Shown piece after piece: positions 22,671-34,304 of a stretch of 64,000 bases of DNA. Position 1 is the first letter of the stretch; each line of letters starts with the position of its first letter. The DNA is from Theodoxus fluviatilis (taxonomy: Eukaryota; Mollusca; Gastropoda; Cycloneritida; Neritidae), in the NCBI GenBank assembly GCA_034096865.1, contig JAWQFJ010000507.1, positions 1 through 64,000 of the forward strand, written 5' to 3'. The translations under genes and the position numbers were made by a program. The notes under the pieces are model-generated. The model was not told where the DNA came from and ran no database searches. It saw nothing but the letters and a program-made list of their open reading frames with translations.

Positions 22671-22695
22671 TGCAGCAGGGGGTGACCAAATTCTG
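22671..22695 (+). CDS. MORC2: MORC2 exon 8 of window: 25-nt microexon
   Basis: It follows acceptor TTCACAG and precedes donor GTGAGC. It encodes QQGVTKF between split codons, matching the Gln-Arg-Gly-x-x-Lys-Phe-Trp segment of MORC2. The Trp codon is split across this and the next exon. Confidence 0.88.
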
Positions 22696-22801
22696 GTGAG
22701 CATTTAAGCCTTTACATTCTTTGTGTGGTGATACCTTATTGTTGTACTTTAAATGGAAACTTTCTTGTCAAGTTTTGAGGGGAATTTTTTTCCTTTCTTA
22801 A

Positions 22802-23419
22802 CCCTTATGTTGCTGAGTTTTTTTAGCAATGCGTCATTGCTCTGTGCTGACTTATCCCCCAGAATTTACTCCCAAAACGGTCACCGTCTTTGAAGTCAAT
22901 TTTCATATTCTTCTTCACCTCTGATTAAAAAATGCAAATAATAAAAGTTGTAGCCGAGAAAATTCTGTACACAGTGGTATGCAGCACTTGAATGAAATTT
23001 TTCATAATACCTGCGTTTTATTCTCAAAATGAAATAAAACAACAACAACAACAAAACAGACCAATGAAATGCCTTTACACTAACTTTATTATCTAATCAT
23101 AACCTCCAGCAATTATCAGGCTTGATTTCTGATAGGTTACCTAGTAAAAAGAAGCACAAAAAAAGCCTCAAATCCTTACATGCACCTCAAAAGTCACCAC
23201 GTACTTGCTGTGATCATGGAGTAGGGGTGTGGTTGGGAGTGGGGAAGACGCTGATCACAGTGCCTAAAAACAATCACTCTAATCTTCTTGAAAGCAAAAG
23301 ATTTTCATGAGGAATTATAAGCATAACTATTTACTCATCCACAAAATGACACCAATGGAATATCTACATGTTACTACAGGTACAATGACATACTAATAAA
23401 AATGGCTGAAACTGGAAAA

Positions 23420-23455
<36 letters not shown>

Positions 23456-24253
23456 CTTCTACCCAAGGCAACATGCAGTGTCCATAGCAGGTTGAAAACT
23501 ATCTAGGAAATCAAGCAAAAATCTCTACAGCAGGTTCAAAATTTCCAATCTCGAAACCGTGAGTGAGGCGCAAGTTGGTCGACTGGATGGGCTGCGAAAT
23601 ATTGCGACGCATACCTGATTGTTTGTTCGGTCATTAGTCCAAATACATCGTCATCGAAGAAGTAAGCGAAAATCTTGTTGGCATCGTCGCTCTCAGTGTG
23701 AACAAGTAGGCCAGACGTCTGACAGAAGGGAGGAAGCTAAGCATCTTCGGAAGCCTGCTGTCGGAAAGAGCGTGATGCGCTTCCTGATGCACGTCTTGAA
23801 GTTGATCTACTTGACAATGCTCGCTCCGATGCACGGTTCGAACTTCGCCATCTTCCCGCGATCGGAATCGCTGCAATTCTGCTTCTGCCTCGGCAACATC
23901 CTCTAGCTTGAAAGGCTCGAACTCTTCGTCTGAATCCTCGCCAAACAAAAGCTCTATTACACGCTCATCGATGTCTTCTGACATAACTTGACGCAAAAAA
24001 AAATCAAACTTCTGAGCGAATTTACTCGAAAACTTAGTAGAGATCGCCCATACAAACTGCACATGCGCAGAAAGCTCGGGATTTCCGCTTTCCTGCTGTG
24101 GTATTTATAGATAGTTGATGTCATTTGCAAGGGAGATAAGCGCGTTCAAACTAACCCACCCTCAGCGATCGAGTGCGGGCGGGACCTCCCGCCGTCCGCA
24201 CACAGTGGTGAAAACAAGCTCGGCGGGAACTCCCGCCGGCCGCACGCTAAGTG
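22802..24253. mobile_element. piggyBac-type element with TTAA duplication, N-terminal relic only
   Basis: TTAA at 22798-22801 and 24254-24257 flank the element. Its ends begin CCCTTATGTTGCTG (left) and, as reverse complement, CACTTAGCGTGCGG (right), weakly matching inverted repeats. The minus strand carries an acidic leader, MSEDIDERVIELLFGEDSDE (start near 23985), of the type that opens piggyBac transposases, and then frameshifted sequence. The DDE core is absent. Internal CA repeats lie at 23415-23453. Confidence 0.7.
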
Positions 24254-24257
24254 TTAA

Positions 24258-24590
24258 TTAGGTGCTCATGGGCACACACACAAACCTGCCTGCACACACA
24301 AACACACACACACACACACCTACACACCTTTTTTTTTGCATGGTCCCACTCAAGCATAAACAGAGAGCAAGTTATTCATAGCTGTTAGCATAGGTTGATG
24401 ATCAGCCTATGGGACTCTCATATTTTTCACTAATAATTGGAGGCAAACAAAGATTAATATTTCCTTTTGTGCTTTATTTTAAGTCAGTATTGATTTTATG
24501 ATGGAAGTGTAGTGAGGCACAGATGGATTGGCACGGATTCATGCAGATGCTTGCTCAGGCCTTTGGAAAGATGGGACAGAGCTGCTGTTG
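24258..24590. other. Intron segment with CA tracts
   Basis: CA microsatellite pieces at 24274-24320 and otherwise unremarkable A/T-rich sequence before the minisatellite. Confidence 0.6.
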
Positions 24591-25660
24591 CCATTGGAAA
24601 CTCAGTTCAGACCTGTCATTGCTTTGAAAGGACAGACCTGTCATTGCTGTGGGAAGGACAGACCTGTCATTGGTTTGGAAGGACTGACCTGTCATAACTT
24701 TGGAAGGACTGACCTGTCATTGCTTTGGAAGGACAGACCTGTTGTTGGTTTGGAAGGACAGACCTGTCATTGCTGTGAGAAGGACAGACCTGTCATTGCT
24801 TTGGAAGGACAGACCTGTCGTTGCTTTGGAAGGACAGACCTGTCATTGGTTTGGATGGACAGACCTGTCATTGCTTTGGAAGGACAGACCTGTCATTGCT
24901 GTGAGAAGGACAGACCTGTCATTGCTTTGGAAGGACAGACCTGTCATTGGTTTGGAAGGACAGACCTTGTCATTGGTTTGGATGGACAGACCTGTCATTG
25001 CTTTGGAAGGACAGACCTGTCGTTGGTTTGGAAGGACTGACCTGTCATAACTTTGAAAGGACTGACCTGTCATAACTTTGGAAGGACAGACTTGTTATTG
25101 CTTTTGGAAGGACATACTTGTTATTGCTTTTGGAAGGACAGCACAAAGCTATTATTGCTATAGGAAGGACAGCACAGATCTGTCATTGCTGTAGGAGGGA
25201 CAGCACAGACCTGTTATTGCTTTTGGAAGGACAGCACAAAGCTGTCATTGCTGTAGGAAGGACAGCACAGACCTGTCATTGCTGTAGGAAGGACAGCACA
25301 GACCTGTCATTGCTGTAGGAAGGACAGCACAAAGCTGTCATTGCTGTAGGAAGGACAGCACAAAGCTGTCATTGCTGTAGGAAGGACAGCACAGACCTGT
25401 CATTGCTGTAGGAAGGACAGCACAAAGCTGTCATTGCTGTAAGAAGAACAGTACAGATCTGTATTAGCTTTTGGAAGGACAGTACAGACCTGTCATTGCT
25501 GTTTTAAGAACAGACTTGCTGTTGCTTTTGGAAGAACAGTGCTTACTTGCTGTTTTTTTTGGAAGTACAGTACAGACCTGTCGTTGCTACTGGAAGGATA
25601 GTACAGACCTGTCATTGCTATTGGAAGGACAGGACAGACCTGTCATTGCTTGGTGTGATG
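24591..25660. repeat. Two-phase minisatellite, 25-bp then 30-bp unit
   Basis: From about 24600 to 25110 the unit is near GGAAGGACAGACCTGTCATT plus GCTTT (25 bp). From about 25110 to 25660 it becomes GGAAGGACAGCACAGACCTG plus TCATTGCTGTA-type (about 30 bp), gaining GCACA. The array ends 20 bp before MORC2 exon 9. Translations through it are artefacts. Confidence 0.95.
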
Positions 25661-25680
25661 TGCAATGATGGTCTTTACAG

Positions 25681-25784
25681 GGAGAACTTTGGCTACGTCA
25701 GCACTCAGTGGAAGGACCCGCCTTCATCAGACATCAAGTTCTTGAGGAAACGAGCCATGCAGATCAACGTTACACTACAGTGTG
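25681..25784 (+). CDS. MORC2: MORC2 exon 9 of window: entry into CW zinc finger
   Basis: 104 nt after acceptor TTTACAG, completing a Trp codon. It reads ENFGYVSTQWKDPPSSDIKF and RKRAMQINVTLQC; the final Cys is the first zinc ligand of the CW domain. Donor GTGAGT splits the next Asp codon. Confidence 0.95.
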
Positions 25785-27709
25785 GTGAGTTTTTTCCCAA
25801 GGAGCCTTTGACAGTGGGCTGACTGCTAGCATGGCTGGTTGCCAATGGCCTCAAGAAAGTTATCTCATCTCCTCAAAGGCTCTGTGACAACAATATAGTG
25901 GAGTAGTGCTGACTGGCCCATCACTGCATCAACAAAGTTGTAAGAGCGAGATGAACAATCAAGTTGAAACGTGTCCATATGGTGTTGTGAGTGGGACCAA
26001 GTGAAAGGGGGTCCAGGCATGGCAAGGCTTTCCTCTGTCTCTGTCCTCCCAGGAGAGGGCCAGGCTTGAAAGGCATGCAGTGGTGACGACCTCACCTGGA
26101 AGGTGGGGTCATGCAAAGTGTTTATGATATCATATGCAGTGTTTCACACATTTCATTTCAAATATACAACATGGAGACTGGAAAGATCCCATAGACATCA
26201 CAACTTTCATTCTTGTTGGCAGGTCTAAACGTTTAACCAACAGGTGCATCAATTGATGTTCACCTATACAATCATGCACAATCATTTACTCATTCATACC
26301 TGACAAAGTGACAAGACAGGGTAGTAACAACTTTTTTATTTTATCAACATGATTTGTTTTTTATACTTTTTTCCCATCTCTCCCACCCCTGGGATTGAAC
26401 CACGGCACAGCGCCTCGCTACAAAGTCCAGTGCCTTAGCTGTGCTGTGGTTCAACCCCAGGGGCAGGAGAGATGGGAAAAAAGTTTGAAAACATATTTCA
26501 TTTCGTAGAGGGTTTTAGGAACCTCTGCAGTAAAATACAAAGAGTTCCCACAAGTCTGCCAAGTCTTATTTCCATGTCAAAATCTGAAGGAAAACAGGTC
26601 TGCCAATTGCAGAAAGTGACTTTTGTACAAGCGCATCTTCACATGCACATATGGGATTGTTTCCTGTTGAAACATCGTCTTCGTGGTTACATCATTTTAA
26701 ACCACTGCCTGAGATTGTATTTAAATGATGGATAAATCATGGTGTTGCATTGAAATGCAAGCATCAAGTTGCAGACATGTAGTACCTACATTGGACGCAC
26801 ACCAGCAAAGCATGGTGTGTAATTTTCCAGGTCAGTGCATCAGGGACTCACAACTGTGCATAATGTGTAACACTGGTGTAGTGTTGATGTGTTTAGAGTT
26901 TCTTTCCTTTTCTTGTTGTTGTTGTTGATCAGAAACTTCTGCAGCACCAGAGAGAGAATAATGTAGAGGATATAATGACATTATGTATAATGCATAGAAA
27001 TATTCAGTGCATTTTCTTCTGTACATCAAGCAAAAAGCACATGGATGTGTTGAGAGTTTTAGAACTGGAAAAGTTTAGAGTAAATTGCTGCAATGTAACT
27101 TTGCAAATATAGCTATGACATGGCTGAATTTCTGTAGCAAACATTGCCATGATGTCTTCCTCAATGCCAAATGGAAAACTTTTCTAACAGTTTATGGTCT
27201 CCAGTACAAATCTCTGCCCAAATGCCCAAACTTATCTACTGTAATGTTGCACTGAATTGCAATTGTCATGCATAGCAGAGATGTTAGCCCTGGAAGGTTG
27301 TATCTTTAGTTTCTATACATGTTCATGAATACCTTTTGCCAGTATACATTTATATCAAGAAAATATTGCTCTGAAAGCCCAGCACTCAGCTGATGAAAGG
27401 GACATGGAGCCACTACGGCCATATGTTACTCTAATAGGGTCTGAATACATGTCTCGTACTTGATAAGTCTGTGAAGTATTTATGTATGTCCACAATATGA
27501 CCCATCTTTAATGTCTCTGCAGTTAGGTTTGTCTAGACACTTCTGCGGACATGTCCCTTTCATGCATATGTCCCTCCTGCAAAAATCTGTTGTGGTCGTG
27601 CCAGTACGTATGTGCACACCTTTGTCCCATGTCTGCATGTATCTTCAGAAGTGATTGAAATGGTTGCCATGCTGTGCATGCAGTAAAGCTAGTTGAATTG
27701 TCTCTGCAG
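25785..27709. other. Intron with SINE-like inverted hairpin
   Basis: 1.9 kb. Apart from the 47-bp inverted repeat at 26365-26484 no element was recognised. Confidence 0.6.
26365..26484. repeat. 47-bp inverted repeat carrying tRNA-SINE-like B-box sequence
   Basis: The arms 26365-26411 and 26438-26484 match at 43 of 47 positions around a 26-nt loop. Each arm contains a GGTTCAANCCC-type RNA polymerase III B box. On the minus strand the loop plus one arm reads CTAAGGCACTGGACTTTGTA then GCGAGGCGCTGTGCCGTGG, the layout of a tRNA-derived SINE head. Inversion of one SINE next to another would give this hairpin. Confidence 0.75.
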
Positions 27710-27815
27710 ATATGTGCTTGAAGTGGCGGACACTTCCCTTCTCCTCCAGTTACATTGGCTGTGACTTCCCTGACGACTGGGTGTGTGCTATGAACCCTGA
27801 CCAGCAACATAACAA
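27710..27815 (+). CDS. MORC2: MORC2 exon 10 of window: CW zinc finger core
   Basis: 106 nt after acceptor TCTGCAG. It reads MCLKWRTLPFSSSY and DFPDDWVCAMNPDQQHN. It supplies the second and third zinc Cys and the two conserved Trp (KWR and DDW) of the CW fold. CW domains generally read methylated histone H3 Lys4; in vertebrate MORC2 this activity is thought to be weak. Confidence 0.97.
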
Positions 27816-28262
27816 GTATGCTCTTCTGTGTGTCTGTGTTTGTGTGTGTTTGGATGTTGTGTGTCTGTGTTTGTGAAGGGGAAAGAAAGATGCCGAAGAG
27901 GTGGGAATATGAGCAAGACTAATGGGAAATAGTTCCAATACTTGTATGCAAATGTACACATGCATACACACACATGCATGCACACACATGTGGTTGTGCA
28001 CATACATGCGTGTATGAATGTATATACATGCACATGCACGTACACACATACACTCACTGACACACACACATGAACATTTGAAGTTTGAGCCATATGAAGG
28101 CTATTGAAACATGCACCTGGTAAACCAAGAACAGCATTAGGCTGCTGAAAGAGGTTGAAAAAAACTCGTTATTTTTCGCCAACTTTTTGTTTATTGCAAT
28201 TAATCTAAGATTTAACGTGGTTTTTCTTGTTTTTGAATCTCCCTGTGGATAGGGGATAAGAA

Positions 28263-28395
28263 TAGACTTGACACTTCACTTCACGATTGATAAAAGGCAA
28301 GTAACTAGGAAATTGAGACTCAGCTTGCTCTAATTAGCTCTAGTGATTTTCCTTGTCAGTGGCCCTGCATAGCCTACAAAGGCTGATTGGTCATT
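28263..28395. repeat. Dispersed repeat copy A
   Basis: About 130 bp (GATAAAAGGCAAGTAACTAG ... TCTAGTGATTTTCC ... ATAGCCTACAAA) is similar to 36575-36705 (copy B). It runs up to the TTAA of the neighbouring piggyBac MITE. Function unknown. Confidence 0.6.
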
Positions 28396-28397
28396 AA

Positions 28398-30095
28398 CCC
28401 ATAATGACTGGATGCTACGTGCGCATTACATCTCCCTTTCAGACCGGATGCTATGCAGACGTCACATTTGACAGTGGTGTACTTCTTGTTTCTAGGAAGT
28501 GTAGAAGTGAAGACTTTTTTTTTGTTTGTGTGTTGTCGACTTTGTGTTTTTTCCTAAATAAAACCTCCGGTTTTAGGAAGCTGTTTTCATCACACGCTGT
28601 AGGTCTTAACCCTTATCCTGGTGCTAAAACGGTGACGTTATGGGCTGCCAGTGGTGCTAAAACACAAGCAAATTGAGCAACACGCACACCTTTCATTAAC
28701 TTTGGGATTGCTGATGAACCGTTACAGATAGACACATAAAATAAAAACACAAAATGCTTGAAATTGAATGAACAATATTTTGGTGTGCAGTTTATAATCT
28801 TTATTCAAATCCTGATTTTTTTGTTAAATTTTAAATGGTAAACATTTGTGTGTTTTTCACTCCTGGAGAAATAAAACTGGTAAATCACTATGCAATAGTG
28901 GGTAAATACCATATAAACCCTACTGGATGTTTGCTTTATCATCTGTGCATACTAATGTATCATTCTCTTGACCAAAAATGCACTCTTTAAATTACAATGC
29001 AAATTCGATGAGCCGTGTATTAGAGAGGCAAAATGAAGTAATTCTGATTACCTATACTCTTCCATCTCTTATGCAATATTCCTCATATTATTGCAAATGT
29101 TGAAACTGAATAGCATCAATATGTGGATAATTCAGCATGAAAACAGTCTGCAGTAAAGTTTGTCTCCTACACATGTCCACCTAGTTCTGCTATCTGGAAG
29201 AGTTATCTACATGGCCGTATTTTGAACAACGGATTAGTCTTGTCGTCGAGCACGTTGTCTGCCAAGTGCAGGTTGCTCAGTATTCCTTGAAAACGTGTGA
29301 GCGACATTGTCTGACCAAAAAAACAGAGTGGCATCGACTTCATCTGTGCTTCAATATGCTGGGATGAACGTTTTCAGAACGATACCCTTGAGGATCACGA
29401 GAGCAAGGAATGTTTACATTTCGTCACAGCTGACAGGCGACCAGCGTAACAATCGCGAATGAGGAGACGGCTCGTTGCTTTCCAGTTAGTTTCCTCTCAG
29501 CATACAAGTTTGTTTTCTCCACAAGCAAATCAAAAACTGTATCATCCAGGAATAGATTGAAAAAGTCAATTGGCTCAGCGTCAAGAGTTGATCTCCGCGA
29601 GAAGTTTCAACTCACCGGTGAATGACGCGATTAGCGGCTCATCAACTGTTCGCATCCACCCCTCTTCTCCTACCTCTCGATCACTCGCAGCTTGAGAGAT
29701 CGGCATTCTAGAACTAATTACAGCTTGCCTGATTATTTCATCCAAAGTTTCCTCATCATCTTCGGCAGCTGAAGGATTAAAGTCTTCGAACAGATTTCGC
29801 GATCGCGACATGCTGACTCGAGCTTCCGCTTCAATTCGTACGGGATAGCCCATAATTTCTACTATAACGCACATAAAACCACCCCGATCGTTGATTGGCC
29901 AAGCTGTAGACTGTAGAGAAACCTCTTCTGCATGAACTGGAGTCAGTAAACGTAGAGTTATATGATAGGCTTGTACTTGGAGAGAGCAACAACGCACGTG
30001 GTGTCAGAAACGACATATGCCGCGCTAACCAGTGGCGGACCACAAGGGCGAGCGCGGCAAATGCCGCGCTAACCAGGATAAGGGTTAATCATGGG
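28398..30095. mobile_element. Outer piggyBac-type MITE interrupted by a second insertion
   Basis: TTAA at 28394-28397 and 30096-30099 flank matching ends, CCCATAATGACTGG (left) and CCCATGA (right, reverse complement). Without the inner element the MITE is only about 220 bp. The inner copy lies 7 bp from the right end. Confidence 0.6.
28610..30084. mobile_element. Inner piggyBac-type element nested in a MITE
   Basis: TTAA duplications at 28606-28609 and 30085-30088 flank inverted ends CCCTTATCCTGGT. The minus strand retains an acidic N-terminal piece (SRSRNLFEDFNPSAAEDDEE, near 29810) as in piggyBac transposases, with no DDE domain. Size and organisation resemble the element at 22802-24253, so both may be deletion derivatives of related parents. 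Confidence 0.75.
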
Positions 30096-30099
30096 TTAA

Positions 30100-32251
30100 A
30101 AGGGGAGACACGGCAGTGCAAAATGGTCTATTTCTGATTTCTGGTTCATTTTGGGATTATTGGGGGGGTTTTGCTTGCCTAACTTCTGTACATCACTGTT
30201 CAGTGATTTTTCTTTCAGAAACTGCAGGGAAAATACATAAAACTCTGATAAAACAACCTACCCCCACCTCAAAATGATGGCGTTTTCTGGTGTATAGCAA
30301 AAATATCATTTTTGGGGGTCCTAGCAACTACTCAAATCATTCAACAAAGGCAGAAGTGTTGGACATCACTGCATTCGGCATTCTCTTGTGGGGTGCGTTT
30401 GTTTGGCAAAAAATATATTAAAAATCGCGAGGGCTAGGCGTTTCCTACATTCTTCGCTCATAAGGACACACTCGCCGTGAAGGCGGGAGGCCGAGGGAGG
30501 TCCAGAGCTCCCTCGATGCTTCCCGCTGCAGTGACCCAGATGAGCCAAAATGGCGGAGACAGTGCGAGTTGGGCTGGTGTTAAGAGATAACAGTGCCTGT
30601 AATGTGCTTCTCAGGGTCCAAAAATTGAAAAGTGTACGTAGACGGAAGTATTAGCTGTTCGAGTGTTCATTTGTATATCTTGAGGAGTAGGTGTACAGGT
30701 TATTTCTGGAGATATGCTGCCGAAACTTTTTATCACACCACGCTCACAAAGGTTACAATTTCTGATCTTAAGTCGAAAATATTTTCTAAAGGGAAGTAAA
30801 TCTGCTTGCAAATTCCTTCAGCTATATAGGCTAACAAGGTTTACCTGCCTTAGACCGTTATTGCGAAAGTGAAAAATTTGCAAGCGAGTCACGAGAGATA
30901 TCTTGCGATGCGATTCTGGCGGAAGAACACTTATCGCGAGATATTTTGCAATACAACTCCTATGAGTTAAGCAGTAAATTCCAGCATCTAGAGAAGAATT
31001 TACTGGGTTATGTAGTGTGGGAATATTGATTAATACTGACCAATCAAATGTCGCAAAACATCAGCGTATAGCAACCGAGTAGCAACGGAGTAGCATCTTC
31101 TATTTGAGATCTATTGATTGGGATTTCATTTTGCAACTTGCAAAATAAGATCTTTACTGATTTCATCAATCTAATGAAGCATGCTGCTTCATGTAGACAT
31201 GCCTCAATGTACACGTTAAAGCTGCAGTTTACACCAAGCAGCCGTATGAATGAGATGAGAACCACACTGCTCATTTCCACAATCATAACCACTGAATCAT
31301 TCTTGTCAGTCATCTGTGATTTAAACACAGACATAATGACCCATATTTCTATGCAGCAAGAAACTGACTTTAAAGAAGTCCATACCAGAGATAAATGGCA
31401 TAAATCAAGTGGAGAACATAGTGCATGACATCGATTGTCACAACTGCATATGGCAGTGTGGCTTGTCCAAACACTCAACAGTTTCCAGTGTGATTTCCTT
31501 TGTCAGGGTTTGTCTGGCATTTGCTTTGGAAACTGGCTGCAGAGTATAAAATCAGTGTTACATTGTCCTCTATTATGTGGGAAAGTATTAGAAAACAGAC
31601 CCTGATGAGCACACTTTTAAAATCCTGAAAATACTCTGACCTGCGGATGATTTTTGCAAAACTCACGTTCTGTTTTATGTCTGGAAATGCTTACACAGTA
31701 AAATCCCTTGGCTGAATATGTTTTCTAAGGAACAGACTTGAGATGCATGTACAGAAGTGATGAACAAATTATTTCAACACTGCTTGTTTCATGCCAAGCT
31801 CAAACTATGCCCCATGGTCTGTTTTAACCAATTTCTTACATTTTCTCAAAAGTAGAAATTTTCATGGAAAAAATAATCCCATTTACAATGTAGTGTAGGT
31901 ACAGCAATGAAACTTTCCCCTAAAATTCTGCTAGTCATTTGCTACAAACGCACAGCCCAGACTTCAGAAAAAATCACTTGGGATTTTAAAACAATTTTTC
32001 AAAGTGAAAAGATGAGTGTTTTTCATGATTTTAAAGAGGAAGTAGAAGTGATTTGCTACAATTTGTGTGTGTGTGGATATATTGCAAAACCCTCCTGTAT
32101 AAATGTTGGTACATCCCTTGCATTGCTAAGGAAGAAATCTTTTTTCACTCTAGCATACACAGTTCAGGAGATTGATTTGTTTGAATTTTGGTTAAAATTG
32201 GTCAAATGGCAGCCATTTTGAGTCCCATGTGGATCAGTTGCATATCTTTTT
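30100..32251. other. Intron segment with no recognised element
   Basis: About 2.1 kb. A CpG-richer patch lies at 30425-30560. A 144-codon minus-strand frame (31044-31478) resembles nothing I know and is opposed by another open frame on the plus strand, so I do not call it a gene. Confidence 0.5.
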
Positions 32252-33125
32252 GACTCACATGCGAAGCAAAAGTGAGTCTATGTACTGAGCCGTGTCGTCC
32301 GTCCGTCCGTCCGGGCGTCCGTCCGGGCGTCCGTCCGTCCGGGCGTAAAAAACTTAAACGTTGGATTTTTCTCGGAGACTATTAAGTCTATCAACACCAA
32401 ATGTGGCATGATGGTGTATGATGACAAGGCCTCAAAAAACATACATAGTGACTTGACCTTGCTTCAAGGTCAAGGTCACAGGAGCCATAAATGTGGTCTC
32501 AAAAACAGTCATTTTTCACATTTTCCCAATTTTCTCCCACGTTATTGAGAATGGCGACCTTAGCTACAAGTGGTATATAGGTCAAAGCAAGCCCTATCTT
32601 TTGATACCAGTTTGGTTGACCTTGCTTCAAGGTCAAGGTCACAGGAGCTCTTCAAAGTTGGATTGTATACATATTTTGAAGTGACCTTGACCCTGAACTA
32701 TGGAAGATAACTGTTTCAAACTTAATAATTATGTGGGGCACATGTTATACTTTCATCATGAGACACATTTGTTCACATATCATCAAGGTCAAGGTCACTT
32801 TGACCCTTATGAAATGTGACCAAAATGGGGTAGTGAACCACTAAAAGTGACCATATCTCATGGTAGAAAGTGCCAATAAGCACCATTGTGCTTCATATGT
32901 CTTGAATTAACAGCTTTGTGTTGCATGACCTTGAATGACCTTGACCTTGGGTCAAGGCCACATGTATTTTGGTAGGAAAAATGTGTAAAGCATTCCTTAG
33001 TTTAGTGTATGATGTCATTGCTAGGTGTAGTTGATTGGCCTTGACCTTGAAGGTCACCTGAAGGTCAAGGTCATGTAAAGGTCAAGATCAAGCATGTGAG
33101 TCGTATGGGCTTTGCCCTTCTTGTT
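32252..33125. repeat. Dispersed mollusc-type repeat rich in AAGGTCA direct repeats
   Basis: The ends carry GACTCACATGC (32252-32262) and its inverse GCATGTGAGTC (33092-33102). A CCGTCCGTCCGGGCG block (32307-32345) follows the left end, and TCAAGGTCAAGGTCA tracts occur near 32465, 32625, 32785 and 33060 with inverted forms near 32925 and 33040. The right end finishes GGGCTTTGCCCTTCTTGTTC. I recognise this as a common repeat of mollusc genomes. AAGGTCA is the nuclear-receptor half-site. No coding capacity. Confidence 0.75.
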
Positions 33126-33435
33126 CTTTTTTTGTTGCTGATTTGGTAACTAGACACAGGTATCTTTAATTGTAAATATGTTTTTACTGGTCCCAATTAC
33201 AAATAGTTAACGTTGCCCATTTGACTACCATATCTCCCCTTAAATTTCATTAATTAATTAATTCATTCATTCATTCATTCATTTATTCATTTATTCATGT
33301 GTTTATTGTGTTTGAAAAACATTGAAAGTGTTTGTCAGAGGCAATTTTCCAGCAGTGACTGATGCTTTGCCGAAGTTTTCATGCTTGAACAGTGAGTCCA
33401 TGACATGCCAAGCAATGAACTCTTTTTCTCAACAG

Positions 33436-33529
33436 GTGTGCCACAGCAGAGCAAAAGATGAACTTAGTGGAGGGCTTTCTGAAGAAAGAGACCAAATCAC
33501 AGGAACAAAAGAAGAAGGAACTTGAGGAG
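33436..33529 (+). CDS. MORC2: MORC2 exon 11 of window: end of CW zinc finger
   Basis: 94 nt after acceptor CTCAACAG. It reads KCATAEQKMNLVEGFLKKET followed by a Lys/Glu helix, ending in phase 0 at donor GTAGGT. The Cys is the fourth zinc ligand. Confidence 0.93.
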
Positions 33530-33764
33530 GTAGGTAACGAAATGTCTCCATGCGGTGCAAACGTGCTAGCATGTGTGCCTGTGTGTCTGCAAGTGTGGGG
33601 GTGGGGATTTCCTGTGCTGTTCATTGTGAACTGCTCTCCAGTATTGGCATGTTGTCCATGTAACAAGAGAAATTGAAACCTCCTTATTCATTTGTCATAG
33701 TTATGCAGTAACCTCTGTAGATGAGTAACTACTGTTAGAAAAGTTGCTGCATGATTCTAGCATT

Positions 33765-34297
33765 CACATTAGACATCTCCACCACTTGCAAGTAGTGAGA
33801 GAAACATGCAATACGATACAACGGATGTTTGTACAAGTTGAAGGCATACACATTAGACATCTCCACCACTTGCAAGTAGTGAGAGAAACATGCAATACGA
33901 TACAGTGGATGTTTGTACAAGTTGAAGGCATACACATTAGACATCTCCACCACTTGCAAGTAGTGAGAGAAACATGCAATACGATACAGTGGATGTTTGT
34001 ACAAGTTGAAGGCATACACATTAGACATCTCCACCACTTGCAAGTAGTGAGAGAAACATGCAATACGATACAACGGATGTTTGTACAAGTTGAAGGCATA
34101 CACATTAGACATCTCCACCACTTGCAAGTAGTGAGAAAAACATGCAATACGATACAATGGATGTTTGTACAAGTTGAAGGCATACACATTAGACATCTCC
34201 ACCACTTGCAAGTAGTGAGAGAAACATGCAATACGATACAGTGGATGTTTGTACAAGTTGAAGGCATACACATTAGACATCTCCACCACTTGCAAGT
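33765..34297. repeat. 84-bp minisatellite, about 6.3 copies
   Basis: AGACATCTCCACCACTTGCA recurs every 84 bp from 33771 to 34275. The unit also holds CAATACGATACA and TTTGTACAAGTTGAAGGC. Because 84 is divisible by three, frames on both strands stay open for about 186 codons with a 28-residue repeat; these are not genes. Two diverged copies occur at 36421-36560. Confidence 0.95.
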
Positions 34298-34304
34298 CAT
34301 GTAG

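Noticed and set aside
26401..26460. A functional tRNA gene
   Set aside because: B-box-like sequence is present, but no complete cloverleaf with an A box and acceptor stem can be drawn; SINE origin fits better.
31044..31478. 144-codon minus-strand gene
   Set aside because: No family resemblance, opposed by an equally long plus-strand frame, no splice or promoter evidence.
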